Positions 17,901 to 24,392 of a DNA stretch of 64,000 nt are shown piece by piece. The stretch spans positions 310,001 to 374,000 of the forward strand of contig NZ_JOAK01000003.1 of NCBI RefSeq assembly GCF_000720455.1, given 5' to 3'. The number at the start of each line of letters is the position of its first letter. Position 1 is the stretch's first letter. This DNA comes from Streptomyces virginiae (GTDB lineage Bacteria > Actinomycetota > Actinomycetes > Streptomycetales > Streptomycetaceae). A program made the position numbers and the translations under genes. The notes beneath the pieces were generated by a model, which worked only from the letters and a program-made list of their open reading frames with translations, was not told where the DNA came from and ran no database searches.

Positions 17901-18513
17901 CGACGCGAAGCGGATCGCCGAGGTCCGGCGCCGGCTCGGCCTGCCCGAGGGCAAGAAGGTCGTCCTCTACATGCCCACCTGGCGTGAGAACTGCGAGGGC
18001 TGGACCGGTGGGTACAAGCTCGACCAGCGCATCGACCTGGACCGGGCCCGCCGCGAGCTGGGCGAGGACCACGTCCTGCTGATCCGCGGCCACCACCACG
18101 TCACCGAGCAGGTCCGCGAGGGCGTCCGGGACGGTTTCGTCGTCGACGTGTCCCGCTGGCCCGACGCCGCCGACCTGCTGCTCGTCGCCGACGTGCTGAT
18201 CTCGGACTACTCCTCCGCGATCTTCGACTTCGCGCTCACCGACCGGCCGATCCTGCTCTTCACGTACGACCTGGAGCACTACCGCGGCACGCTGCGCGGC
18301 TTCAACTTCGACCTGGAGGAGAAGGCGCCCGGACCGCTGCTGGCCGACTCGGAGAGCCTGATCGAGGCCGTGCGCAACGCGGACGCGGTCGGAGCCGAGT
18401 ACGCCGGAGCACGGGCGGCGTTCCGCGAGGAGTTCTGCGACCTCGACCAGGGCAACGCCGCCGAGCGCGTCGTCGACCGGATGCTCGCCATGGGCGCGGA
18501 GCCCGCGAAGTAG
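14938..18513 (+). CDS. bifunctional GT2 glycosyltransferase / CDP-glycerol glycerophosphotransferase
   Basis: A protein of 1191 residues. Residues 1-330 are a GT-A family 2 transferase (SIVVPVYNVELYLDECL, DDGSTDSS, FVDSDDTMP, DAPVSI region). Residues 330-790 are beta-rich with no motif I can name. Residues about 800-1185 are a TagB/TagF-type polyol-phosphate transferase: QTWHGTPIKQIG, YMPTWRE, a histidine-rich strand (RGHHHVTE) and SDYSSAIFDFA. Together they suggest synthesis of a teichoic-acid-like poly(glycerol or polyol phosphate) wall polymer with sugar decoration. The gene stands alone and ends at a very strong hairpin. Similar large fusions are common in streptomycetes, so the assignment is firm although the exact polyol is not. 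Confidence 0.85.
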   Translation: MPPRLSIVVPVYNVELYLDECLESIAAQTFGDFEAILVDDGSTDSSAVIAKAFAARDKRFRVVMQENAGLGAARNAGARHIHPDSEYLAFVDSDDTMPDYAYQRLIEALDETGSDFAGGNVKRFRSVGMNQSWGHRAAFAKTQLRTHISKFPALVTDRTAWNKVYRRTFWDEHGFQYPEGILYEDAPVSIPAHYFASSVDILSDCVYHWRVRETGERSITQRSTDPVSLIDRVKSVRLVRESLKAKQGPKYVRYLRDYDYNVLSEELPLIYKYVAEGGPDFRAAFVKEVGGLVREIGTGPWPDLTVADRLKAYLAGEGRVEDFIALLNHQRDYHYSVPVKGLARPQADYPFLQGRPPVPAKILTLGTRERRVVSRLEQAAWSDGKLLLRGYALPGHLGAESRLGSRKMLIFREGGKRRRSVISTRTVASPMATVKSPHLALRHADWAGFTAVVDPSIFQSGGKWNDGIWTTSIAVTGAGGLHRARLRGGEHDTGQNPPPFWVAPDVRIVPAVSGALTIQVEVARARALDARPAGDDAVEIVGELSAGVDAARLKAVHVSTGTTVDFPLEKGAATAGRTPFTARVALADLAAVPDAECEPGEWTPEPWSLSVVGADGTEHRLAHDERGGFNGLVVPLPGESEGRALFVKRGNTGHLTLSVQPSPPLVDAVEVEDGALTLRGRFVAPTDEPYELVLHNAHGMEFSYPVTRDGEGFETTFRPVLPEAFAGRTTLPEGRWWPTLRPAAQGGTTAGLLGVDRGAPVQMAPGLLFAGPHPITVQGRRMRIETRFHDRMALVADPLLSPHDRSRYAQRVARFETYPAQRALPVKDIVVYDTFQGQGAGDAPRAIHEELLRRGEKLEHIWLVRDGRAEVPATARAVQYGSVESWEVLARARYFVTNDSVPALFQRRPGQVVVQTWHGTPIKQIGHDFVHDYYTSPEILEGLAHDSAQWTLLASPSSYATPLLKRALGYEGEVIEAGSPRTDALVRPDAKRIAEVRRRLGLPEGKKVVLYMPTWRENCEGWTGGYKLDQRIDLDRARRELGEDHVLLIRGHHHVTEQVREGVRDGFVVDVSRWPDAADLLLVADVLISDYSSAIFDFALTDRPILLFTYDLEHYRGTLRGFNFDLEEKAPGPLLADSESLIEAVRNADAVGAEYAGARAAFREEFCDLDQGNAAERVVDRMLAMGAEPAK

Positions 18514-18543
18514 GCCGTACGGTCGAATTCCCGGCCGAATGAG

Positions 18544-18588
18544 GACCGGCCCCGGGCCCACCGATGAATTTCGGGCCCGGGGCCGGTC
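18544..18588 (+). terminator. very strong terminator hairpin
   Basis: 16-bp perfect stem (GACCGGCCCCGGGCCC and its complement) with a 13-base loop, 31 bases after the wall-polymer gene. Confidence 0.85.
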
Positions 18589-18639
18589 TGTATGTGCGGA
18601 GGCGGTGTCCACCGCCCACGCACCGGCCCGGAGGCAGAG

Positions 18640-19140
18640 ATGAGCGGCAACGGTTTCACCACGTGTCTGTGGTTCGACGGCGACGCGGAAGCGGCAGCCG
18701 ACTACTACCTGTCCGTCTTCAAGGACGGCAGGATCGGGCGGATCGCGCGCTACACGCAGGCGAACCCCGAGCAGGAGGGCTCGGTGATGACCGTCGAGTT
18801 CGAGGTCAACGGGCAGAGGTTCGTCGGCCTCAACGGCGGACCGCAGTTCCCCTTCACCGAGGCGATCTCCTTCCAGATCGACTGCGTCGACGAGTCCGAG
18901 GCGGACTACTACTACGATGCGCTGACCAAGGACGGCGGACAGGAGTCCGCCTGCGGCTGGGTCAAGGACAGGTTCGGGGTGTCCTGGCAGGTCATCCCGC
19001 CGGGCGCCGTCGAGCTCGTGAGCGACCCGGACCCGGGGCGCGCCTCCCGGGCCACGGCCGCGATGCTGAAGATGAAGAAGCTGGACGTGGCGGAAATGCG
19101 CCGGGCGGCCGACGCGGGCCAGGGCGTCTGCGGAGAGTAG
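18640..19140 (+). CDS. VOC / PhnB-type (3-dmu-9) family protein
   Basis: A protein of 166 residues from ATG 18640 with GAGGCAGAG upstream. The PhnB-like sequence starts FTTCLWFDGDAEAAADYYLS and continues with GLNGGPQFPFTEAISFQIDC and GVSWQVIP, the usual repeated beta-alpha-beta-beta-beta units of the vicinal-oxygen-chelate superfamily. Members are often called methyltransferase-like or DNA-binding, but metal-dependent enzyme activity is unproven for this branch. It is monocistronic, convergent with the sirtuin gene. Confidence 0.85.
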   Translation: MSGNGFTTCLWFDGDAEAAADYYLSVFKDGRIGRIARYTQANPEQEGSVMTVEFEVNGQRFVGLNGGPQFPFTEAISFQIDCVDESEADYYYDALTKDGGQESACGWVKDRFGVSWQVIPPGAVELVSDPDPGRASRATAAMLKMKKLDVAEMRRAADAGQGVCGE

Positions 19141-19143
19141 CGC

Positions 19144-19164
19144 CGCCCGCCCGCACGGCGGGCG
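19144..19164. terminator. hairpin between convergent genes
   Basis: 8-bp stem CGCCCGCC / GGCGGGCG with CGCAC loop between the VOC and sirtuin genes. Confidence 0.55.
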
Positions 19165-19181
19165 CCGCGGAGCAGGCGGGA

Positions 19182-19919
19182 CTAGGCCCCGCCGTCCGCG
19201 GCGATCCTGGTCAGCAGGGCCGGGAGGGCGGTGCCGATCGGTTCGCGGACGACCTCGTCGGCGAGGGCGTCGTACGGGGTCTCCTCCGCGTTCACGATGA
19301 TCAGCCGGGCCCCGGCCTCCGCGGCCATTCCAGCCAGCGAGGCGGCCGGCTGCACCTGCAGCGTCGACCCGACGGCGACGAAGACCTGGCATCCCTTGGC
19401 CACGGCCATCGCCTGCCCCAGCACCACGGGGTCGAGCCGCTCGCCGAACATCACGGTCGCCGCCTTGAGGATCCCGCCGCACGCCAGGCAGGCGGGATCC
19501 GGTTCCCCGGCGGCGACCCGGGCCAGCGCCTCGTCCATCTCCGACCGGGCGTGACACGCCGTGCACACCACGGACCGGGCGGTGCCGTGCAGCTCGAACA
19601 CCTTCCGCGCGGGCATCCCGGCGAGCTGGTGCAGTCCGTCGACGTTCTGGGTGATGACCCGGACCGGGGTGCCGCCCCGCTCCAGTTCGGCCACGGCCAC
19701 GTGTGCGGCGTTCGGCCGCGCTCCGAGCGCGCCGATCTCGGCCCGCATCAGCCAGGACCGCCGCCGGATCTCCGGATCGGCCATGTAGTACTCGTAGGTC
19801 ACGAGCTTCTCGGCGTCCGGCTCGCGGCGCCACAGGCCCTGTGGCCCCCGATAGTCCGGAATTCCGGAGTCGGTGGACATCCCGGCCCCACTGAACACTG
19901 CGACGAGCGGCTTTCCCAT
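19182..19919 (-). CDS. Sir2-family NAD-dependent protein deacylase (sirtuin)
   Basis: A protein of 245 residues, full family length. Motifs in order: [18 protein letters not shown] (NAD site), TQNVDGLH with the catalytic His shortly after in ELHGTARS, a four-cysteine zinc module (CTAC and CLAC), [16 protein letters not shown], and IIVNAEETP. It removes acyl groups from lysines, producing nicotinamide and O-acyl-ADP-ribose. Streptomycetes usually carry one or two sirtuins; this is a canonical one rather than the macrodomain-linked type. Monocistronic. Confidence 0.95.
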   Translation of the reverse strand: MGKPLVAVFSGAGMSTDSGIPDYRGPQGLWRREPDAEKLVTYEYYMADPEIRRRSWLMRAEIGALGARPNAAHVAVAELERGGTPVRVITQNVDGLHQLAGMPARKVFELHGTARSVVCTACHARSEMDEALARVAAGEPDPACLACGGILKAATVMFGERLDPVVLGQAMAVAKGCQVFVAVGSTLQVQPAASLAGMAAEAGARLIIVNAEETPYDALADEVVREPIGTALPALLTRIAADGGA

Positions 19920-20081
19920 GCGCCGACCTTACGGAGGACCGCCGCCCGCTCGCGACCCCATTACCGCGCGCCGACCGCACGGGGGAGGCAGGGGCGTTTC
20001 TGCGGTGAATCCCGACCCCCACAGGAGTGAGATCCGGGCCAGTCGTTCCCGGTGGACCGGCCAGGCGGGTACAAACCGGAC

Positions 20082-20534
20082 ATGATGCTGAAGCCCCACA
20101 GCCTTGGTGCCCTCCTGCTGACCCTGTCCGCCCTGCCGGTCATGGCGCCCGCCCCCGCCGTCGCCGCCCCTGCCGTCGCCGCCCCCGCCGTCGCCGTGCC
20201 CGCGGCCGCCCCGGAAGGGCACACCGCGGATCAGATCGGCCGCTTCCTCGCCCGCTTCTACGGCAAGCACGGACCGTCCGCGCACGACCGCCGCCACCAC
20301 GTCTCGCAGGTGCTCCTGGAAAGACAGACCAACACGCAGTCCGACGTCCTGCTCTGCGCGCAGAACGAACCGCAGGACATCGGCATCGGCCCGGTCACCG
20401 TCGCCCAGGCGGCCGGCGTCGGCTGGGCGACGGTCACCACCCACTGGGGCGCGGACGAGACCGACACCTTCACCGCGTACGTGCGCCTCGACTCCAGGCC
20501 GATCCTGATCGACGACGTGATCTGCGCGGGCTGA
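20082..20534 (+). CDS. small secreted protein, unknown function
   Basis: A protein of 150 residues from ATG 20082 (20085 also possible). A Sec signal is clear (MMLKPHSLGALLLTLSALP, then an APAVAA repeat that serves as cleavage region). The mature part (HTADQIGRFLARFYGKHGP, later DDVICAG) has two cysteines (LLCAQ and VICAG) that could pair. No family recognised. A hexamer TACAAA (20070-20075) ends 6 bases before the ATG, so the transcript may be leaderless. Confidence 0.65.
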   Translation: MMLKPHSLGALLLTLSALPVMAPAPAVAAPAVAAPAVAVPAAAPEGHTADQIGRFLARFYGKHGPSAHDRRHHVSQVLLERQTNTQSDVLLCAQNEPQDIGIGPVTVAQAAGVGWATVTTHWGADETDTFTAYVRLDSRPILIDDVICAG

Positions 20535-20566
20535 GTCCCTCCTTCGGCGGTCCGCGCCGCCCTCCG

Positions 20567-20578
20567 TAGGGTGGGCGC
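20567..20578 (+). promoter_or_regulatory. leaderless promoter -10 (TAGGGT)
   Basis: TAGGGT (20567-20572) is a textbook Streptomyces -10 and ends 6 bases before ATG 20579, so transcription should start at or next to the start codon. Confidence 0.65.
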
Positions 20579-21538
20579 ATGACCACGACGACCGAGGACG
20601 CGACCGCCACCGTCCTGTACTGCCGCGACCCGCTGAACGAGCGCCGGGTCGATGCCCACTTCGCGGCGGAGGCCCGGCAGTTGCGCGCCGCCGGGGGCAG
20701 GGTCCTGCTCGTGGACCACGACGCGCTGCTCGCCGGGGACGCCGAACGGGCCCTCGCCCGAGTGCCCGACGGCTCGGGTGCGGTGTGGTACCGGGGGTGG
20801 ATGGTGCCCGCCGACCGGTACGGCGCACTGGACGCCGCCCTGCGCCGCCGCGGCGGCCGGCTCGCCGTCAGCGCGGAGGAGTACCGCCGGGCGCACGAAC
20901 TCCCCGGCTGGTACGAGACCTTCGCCGCCCTCACCCCGGCCAGCGCATGGCTGCCGGCGGATCCGGGCCGGACACCGGATCCGCGGCGGCTCACGGCCCT
21001 CGCCGCGGGCCTGCCGCCCGGAGCCGCCGTGGTGAAGGACTACGTGAAGTCCCGCAAGCACGAGTGGGACGAGGCCTGTTACGTGCCCGACCTCGGCGAC
21101 GCGGCCGCCCTGCACCGGGTGGTCGGCCGGTTCGTGGCGCTCCAGGAGGAGTTCCTGGCGGGCGGCGTGGTCCTGAGGGCCTTCGAGGACTTCGTCGCGC
21201 CGCTGACGCGGGCGGGGACGGAGGCCGCCGCGGAGGTGCGCGTGTGGTGGCGGGACGCGTCGCCGCGGCTGGTGACCGCCCACCCCGACAGCCCGGTCGC
21301 CGAGGTCGTGACCCCCGACCTCGCCCCGGTCCGCGAGGCCGTCGAGGCCCTGGGATGCCCCTTCGTGACCACCGACCTGGCCCTGCGCGCCGATGGCGTC
21401 TGGCGCGTCGTCGAAGTGGGCGACGGGCAGGTCAGCGACCTCCGCCACGGGGCCGATCTCGACGCCTTCGTCCGGATTCTGGCGGCCGGTCAGGCACCCC
21501 TGCGCACACCCGCGGCATCTGGTACAACACGGCTATGA
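20579..21538 (+). CDS. ATP-grasp domain protein (R2K-like)
   Basis: A protein of 319 residues starting directly downstream of a TAGGGT -10 with no ribosome site. The N-terminal third is Rossmann-like (TVLYCRDPLNERRVD, RVLLVDHDAL). The rest resembles small ATP-grasp ligases: PPGAAVVKDYVKSRKHEWDE (lysine-rich nucleotide loop), FRA-like LRAFEDFV, then TTDLALRADGVWRVVEVGDGQVS, with the metal-binding Asp/Glu set. ATP-grasp enzymes join a carboxylate to an amine or thiol; substrate is unknown. Its stop overlaps the next gene's start (ATGA), so it likely works with the GNAT that follows. Confidence 0.75.
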   Translation: MTTTTEDATATVLYCRDPLNERRVDAHFAAEARQLRAAGGRVLLVDHDALLAGDAERALARVPDGSGAVWYRGWMVPADRYGALDAALRRRGGRLAVSAEEYRRAHELPGWYETFAALTPASAWLPADPGRTPDPRRLTALAAGLPPGAAVVKDYVKSRKHEWDEACYVPDLGDAAALHRVVGRFVALQEEFLAGGVVLRAFEDFVAPLTRAGTEAAAEVRVWWRDASPRLVTAHPDSPVAEVVTPDLAPVREAVEALGCPFVTTDLALRADGVWRVVEVGDGQVSDLRHGADLDAFVRILAAGQAPLRTPAASGTTRL

Positions 21539-22389
21539 CGGGATTCGAGATCACCGGGGCGAGCGCCGCCGACATGGAGATGATCCGCGGCTGGGCCGAC
21601 GAGGAGGGCTGGAACCCGGGGGACTCGGACCGTTTCGCCTTCGCCGTGGCCGACCCCGGCGGCTTCCTCGTCGGCCGGCTCGACGGGCAACCGGTGGCCT
21701 GCATCTCCGCCGTCCGCTACGGAGCCGGCTTCGGCTTCATCGGCTTCTACATCGCCCGCCCCGCCTTCCGCGGCCGCGGCTACGGCATCCGGCTCTGGCG
21801 CGCCGGGATGGAACGCCTCGACGGGCGGCTCGTCGGCCTGGACGGGGTCGTCGAGCAGCAGGACAACTACCGCAAGTCCGGCTTCCGTTCCGCCTGGAAC
21901 AACATCCGCGTCGAAGGCGTGCCCCAGGGCGGCGACGCAGCGGACGGCGTCGGCGACATCGAGATCGTCGACGCCGCCACGCTCCCCTTCGGCCTGCTCG
22001 CCGCCTATGACCGGCGGTTCTTCCCCGCGCCGCGGGACGCCTTCCTGTCCGCCTGGACCGGGCTGCCCGGACGGACCGCCCTGGCGGCCGTCCGCGACGG
22101 CCGGGTCGAGGGGCTGGGCGTGATCCGCCCGTGCAGCGCCGCCCACCGGATCGGCCCCCTGTACGCGGCAACTCCCGCGGTGGCGGCGGCCCTGCTGCGG
22201 CGGCTCGCGCGGCACGCGCCCGGCGGGCTGGTGTCCGTGGACGTCCCGGACGCGAATCCGGAGGCGACCGCGCTCTTCAAGGGCCTGGGCCTGGTCCCGA
22301 CCTTCGAGACCGCCCGGATGTACACCGGCCCGGTCCCGGCCCTGGCCCTGGCCGAGCTGTTCGGCGTGACCAGTCTCGAACTGGGCTGA
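21535..22389 (+). CDS. GNAT N-acetyltransferase with two acetyltransferase-like halves
   Basis: A protein of 284 residues, 4-base overlap with the ATP-grasp gene. Residues 1-130 are a GNAT fold with the acetyl-CoA loop FRGRGYGIRLW preceded by GFGFIGFYIARP. Residues 150-284 resemble the YjdJ/Acetyltransf_18-like second half (VRDGRVEGLGVIRPC, ending in YTGPVPALAL). The coupling with an ATP-grasp enzyme suggests both act on one small amine- or amino-acid-like substrate. The gene ends at a 13-bp hairpin. Confidence 0.85.
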   Translation: MTGFEITGASAADMEMIRGWADEEGWNPGDSDRFAFAVADPGGFLVGRLDGQPVACISAVRYGAGFGFIGFYIARPAFRGRGYGIRLWRAGMERLDGRLVGLDGVVEQQDNYRKSGFRSAWNNIRVEGVPQGGDAADGVGDIEIVDAATLPFGLLAAYDRRFFPAPRDAFLSAWTGLPGRTALAAVRDGRVEGLGVIRPCSAAHRIGPLYAATPAVAAALLRRLARHAPGGLVSVDVPDANPEATALFKGLGLVPTFETARMYTGPVPALALAELFGVTSLELG

Positions 22390-22421
22390 GCGCCCGGCAG
22401 GATCCGAAGGACACGCCCTGG

Positions 22422-22456
22422 GGGCCGGGCGGCGGTCGCACGGCGCCGCCCGGCCC
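22422..22456. terminator. bidirectional terminator
   Basis: 13-bp perfect stem GGGCCGGGCGGCG / CGCCGCCCGGCCC with a 9-base loop, between convergent GNAT and SSI genes. Confidence 0.8.
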
Positions 22457-22472
22457 GTCGCAGCATGCGGGA

Positions 22473-22907
22473 TCAGAAGCCGAAGAGCGCACCGGCGGTG
22501 TTCCGCAGGCCGCACGGATTGGCGAAGGTGTACGTGTAGTTGAGCCGACGGCCCTGCCAGACACCGTCGGCCGTCACCGTCATGGGGTCCCACTCCCTGG
22601 TACAGACGGCGTCGGCGGCGGGCGCCGCGAGCGGGTCGAGCTGCGAACCGGCGGCGCGTAACTCACGGCACGCGGCTGCCGGGTTCGGGTGGGTCCCGCC
22701 GGGCCGGGGGGCGCAGACGAGCGTCACCGCCCGCAGCACCGTGCCGGTGTCGGCGTCCGGGCCGGCCGTCACGCTGAGCACCAGCGCGGACGGCGCGTAC
22801 AGACTCTGCGTACCGGCCGGCGCCGCGCCGGCCGTTCCGGGCCAGGCCAGCGCGGTGAGCGCCATGGCGGCGGAACCGAGTCCGAGACCCCTTGCGATGG
22901 ACCGCAT
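22473..22907 (-). CDS. Streptomyces subtilisin inhibitor (SSI)-family secreted protease inhibitor
   Basis: A protein of 144 residues from ATG 22907, with GGGAG upstream. A Sec signal (MRSIARGLGLGS to about AGAAP, residue 28) is followed by the SSI fold: VTLVCAPRPGGTHPNPAAAC, four cysteines in the family spacing, and VTADGVWQGRRLNYTYTFANPC. Alignment on the conserved Cys-x-x and Asp-Pro around the reactive loop (VCTREWDP) puts Arg at P1 and Glu at P1', predicting a trypsin-type rather than subtilisin-type inhibitor. Codon 83 is TTA (22659-22661), so expression is expected to be bldA-dependent, in line with the known link of SSI-type inhibitors to morphological development. Confidence 0.92.
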   Translation of the reverse strand: MRSIARGLGLGSAAMALTALAWPGTAGAAPAGTQSLYAPSALVLSVTAGPDADTGTVLRAVTLVCAPRPGGTHPNPAAACRELRAAGSQLDPLAAPAADAVCTREWDPMTVTADGVWQGRRLNYTYTFANPCGLRNTAGALFGF

Positions 22908-23244
22908 TTCGAACACTCCCTTGGGTTGGTGTTTCGGATAGCGGACAGAGTCTTGCCGACGGAAGCCGGGAACGCCCGTTCGGACCCCCATTTTTCGTCA
23001 CCGATCGTGTACGGATGAGTGCAGACCGCAGCCGCGGCGGAGGTTTGACCTGTGCGGCAGCGGACGGCCGAATCGGCCGAACACCGACAGGGAGACCTCC
23101 CCGAAACATGCGACGGCCCACCGTCATCCGCCCGAAACGGAGCCCGGAGGGTGTTGCGCGGGAGTTCCCGGCCGGGAGTTCCCGGCCGCGCCGGGCGCGC
23201 GGCGCCGGGCGGATCGGGGTGGGACGCCTCCTGGGTCGTGTCCG
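22908..23244. other. gene-free intergenic stretch
   Basis: 337 bases upstream of the SSI gene and downstream of the cNMP-binding gene, presumably holding the SSI promoter. It contains a tandem 14-bp duplication GGGAGTTCCCGGCC (23160-23187), each copy with an internal GGGAGTTCCC-like dyad. No protein-like frame. Confidence 0.5.
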
Positions 23245-23706
23245 CTAGCCGGTCGCGCCCAGGCGGGGGGCGTAGAGGTCCAGCAGCCGGGTACGCGTCT
23301 GCTGCAGCCGCATCGCGAGCACGCGGCCGACCCAGTGCCCGACCGCGGACCCGAAGGCGGGATCGGCGTCCATCAGCATCCGTACGGCCGCCGCGTCGAA
23401 CTCGTAGGCGCGTACCGGGGTCATCGCCTCCGCGCCCAGCTGCCACACGTACGGCGGGAACAGCCAGGACCAGCCGACCAGCTCGCCGGGGCCGAGGTTC
23501 TCCACCTGCGCGGGCCGGCGGCCGGCCACCGGCACCTCCAGGGTCACCGTGCCGGAGCGCACGATCCAGAAGGACTCCGCCCGGTGGCCCTCGTCGAAGA
23601 TCCGCGCGTTCTCCGGGAAATTGACCTCATGGGCCTGCGCCATCAGCCGTCCACGGTGCTCCGTGGACAACACTGCGGCTATTCGGATGGGGGAAGGTGT
23701 GCTCAC
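23245..23706 (-). CDS. single-domain cyclic nucleotide-binding protein
   Basis: A protein of 153 residues from GTG 23706, with GGAGG upstream. It contains only a Crp-type cNMP-binding beta barrel (AESFWIVRSGTVTLEV, NLGPGELVGWSWLFP) plus its C-helix; there is no DNA-binding domain. The segment LGPGELVGWSWLFPPYVW is shared with a family of oxidoreductase/sensor-linked Crp-like proteins in which the phosphate-binding Arg is replaced, so ligand binding is uncertain. Monocistronic. It may act by protein interaction. Confidence 0.8.
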   Translation of the reverse strand: MSTPSPIRIAAVLSTEHRGRLMAQAHEVNFPENARIFDEGHRAESFWIVRSGTVTLEVPVAGRRPAQVENLGPGELVGWSWLFPPYVWQLGAEAMTPVRAYEFDAAAVRMLMDADPAFGSAVGHWVGRVLAMRLQQTRTRLLDLYAPRLGATG

Positions 23707-23834
23707 GACGGCCTCCGATCGGACCCCCCCCGCGACGCTCCTGCTGCTCCCAGTGTCGCCGACGCGGCCCGATCCGGATCGGCCCGCGGCGCCCCTTTCT
23801 TCCCCGCCGGGGGCGCTGATCCGAAAGGCACGAC

Positions 23835-24137
23835 CTAGTCCTCCGCGTTCGCCTCCATGCACGCCAGCTCCATGGCGTCCAGTACGGCCTCGTGGCTGCG
23901 CCCGCTCAGTTCGGCGACGTTCTCGATCTGGGCCGTGGCCCAGGCCGCCAGCGTCATCACCAGGACCCGGAGCCCGTCGGTGCCGTACTCGGCCAGGACC
24001 GCGTCGGCGACGACCATGGCCTCCTCCGGAACCTGCTCGGGCGGCTCCAGCCCCGCGAGGCCGCGCAGCATGACGAGGGTGCGGCGCGAGATCTCCGGCG
24101 TCATGCCCGCCAGCCGCATGTCCTCTTCGTCGTTCAT
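23835..24137 (-). CDS. small conserved-looking hypothetical protein
   Basis: A protein of 100 residues from ATG 24137. It is all-alpha and acidic: MNDEEDMRLAGMTPEISRR, then three predicted helices and an EVLDAMELACMEANAED-like end. No signal peptide, membrane segment or recognised motif. The codon use matches the genome, which supports it as a real gene. Confidence 0.55.
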   Translation of the reverse strand: MNDEEDMRLAGMTPEISRRTLVMLRGLAGLEPPEQVPEEAMVVADAVLAEYGTDGLRVLVMTLAAWATAQIENVAELSGRSHEAVLDAMELACMEANAED

Positions 24138-24392
24138 CCGCCCCGCCCTCCGCTGCCGAGCCCCGTCCCTCAGGGCACGGTAGAGGGGCGCGGCGCCACG
24201 CGGGGCCGTTTCCACAGGGTGACCCTGCGTGAGCGGGGACGGGCGGCCGGATCCGGTGGGTCCGGCCGGGTCGCGACAGCGGCGCAGCACCGCCGAAAGC
24301 GTGCGGGCGTTCACCTTCCCCCCGACGCGACCCGCCGGTAACTTGACCCGCGGCAGCCGCCCGACCGGGCGGCCGAACCCGGCAGGAGCGAG

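Noticed and set aside
15000..18513. Wall-polymer gene as part of a biosynthetic cluster
   Set aside because: No tailoring, transport or resistance genes adjoin it; the flanks are a roadblock operon and a VOC gene.
14872..20022. 1716-codon minus-strand open frame opposite the wall-polymer gene
   Set aside because: Same antisense G+C artefact; the translation has no domains and spans several real genes.
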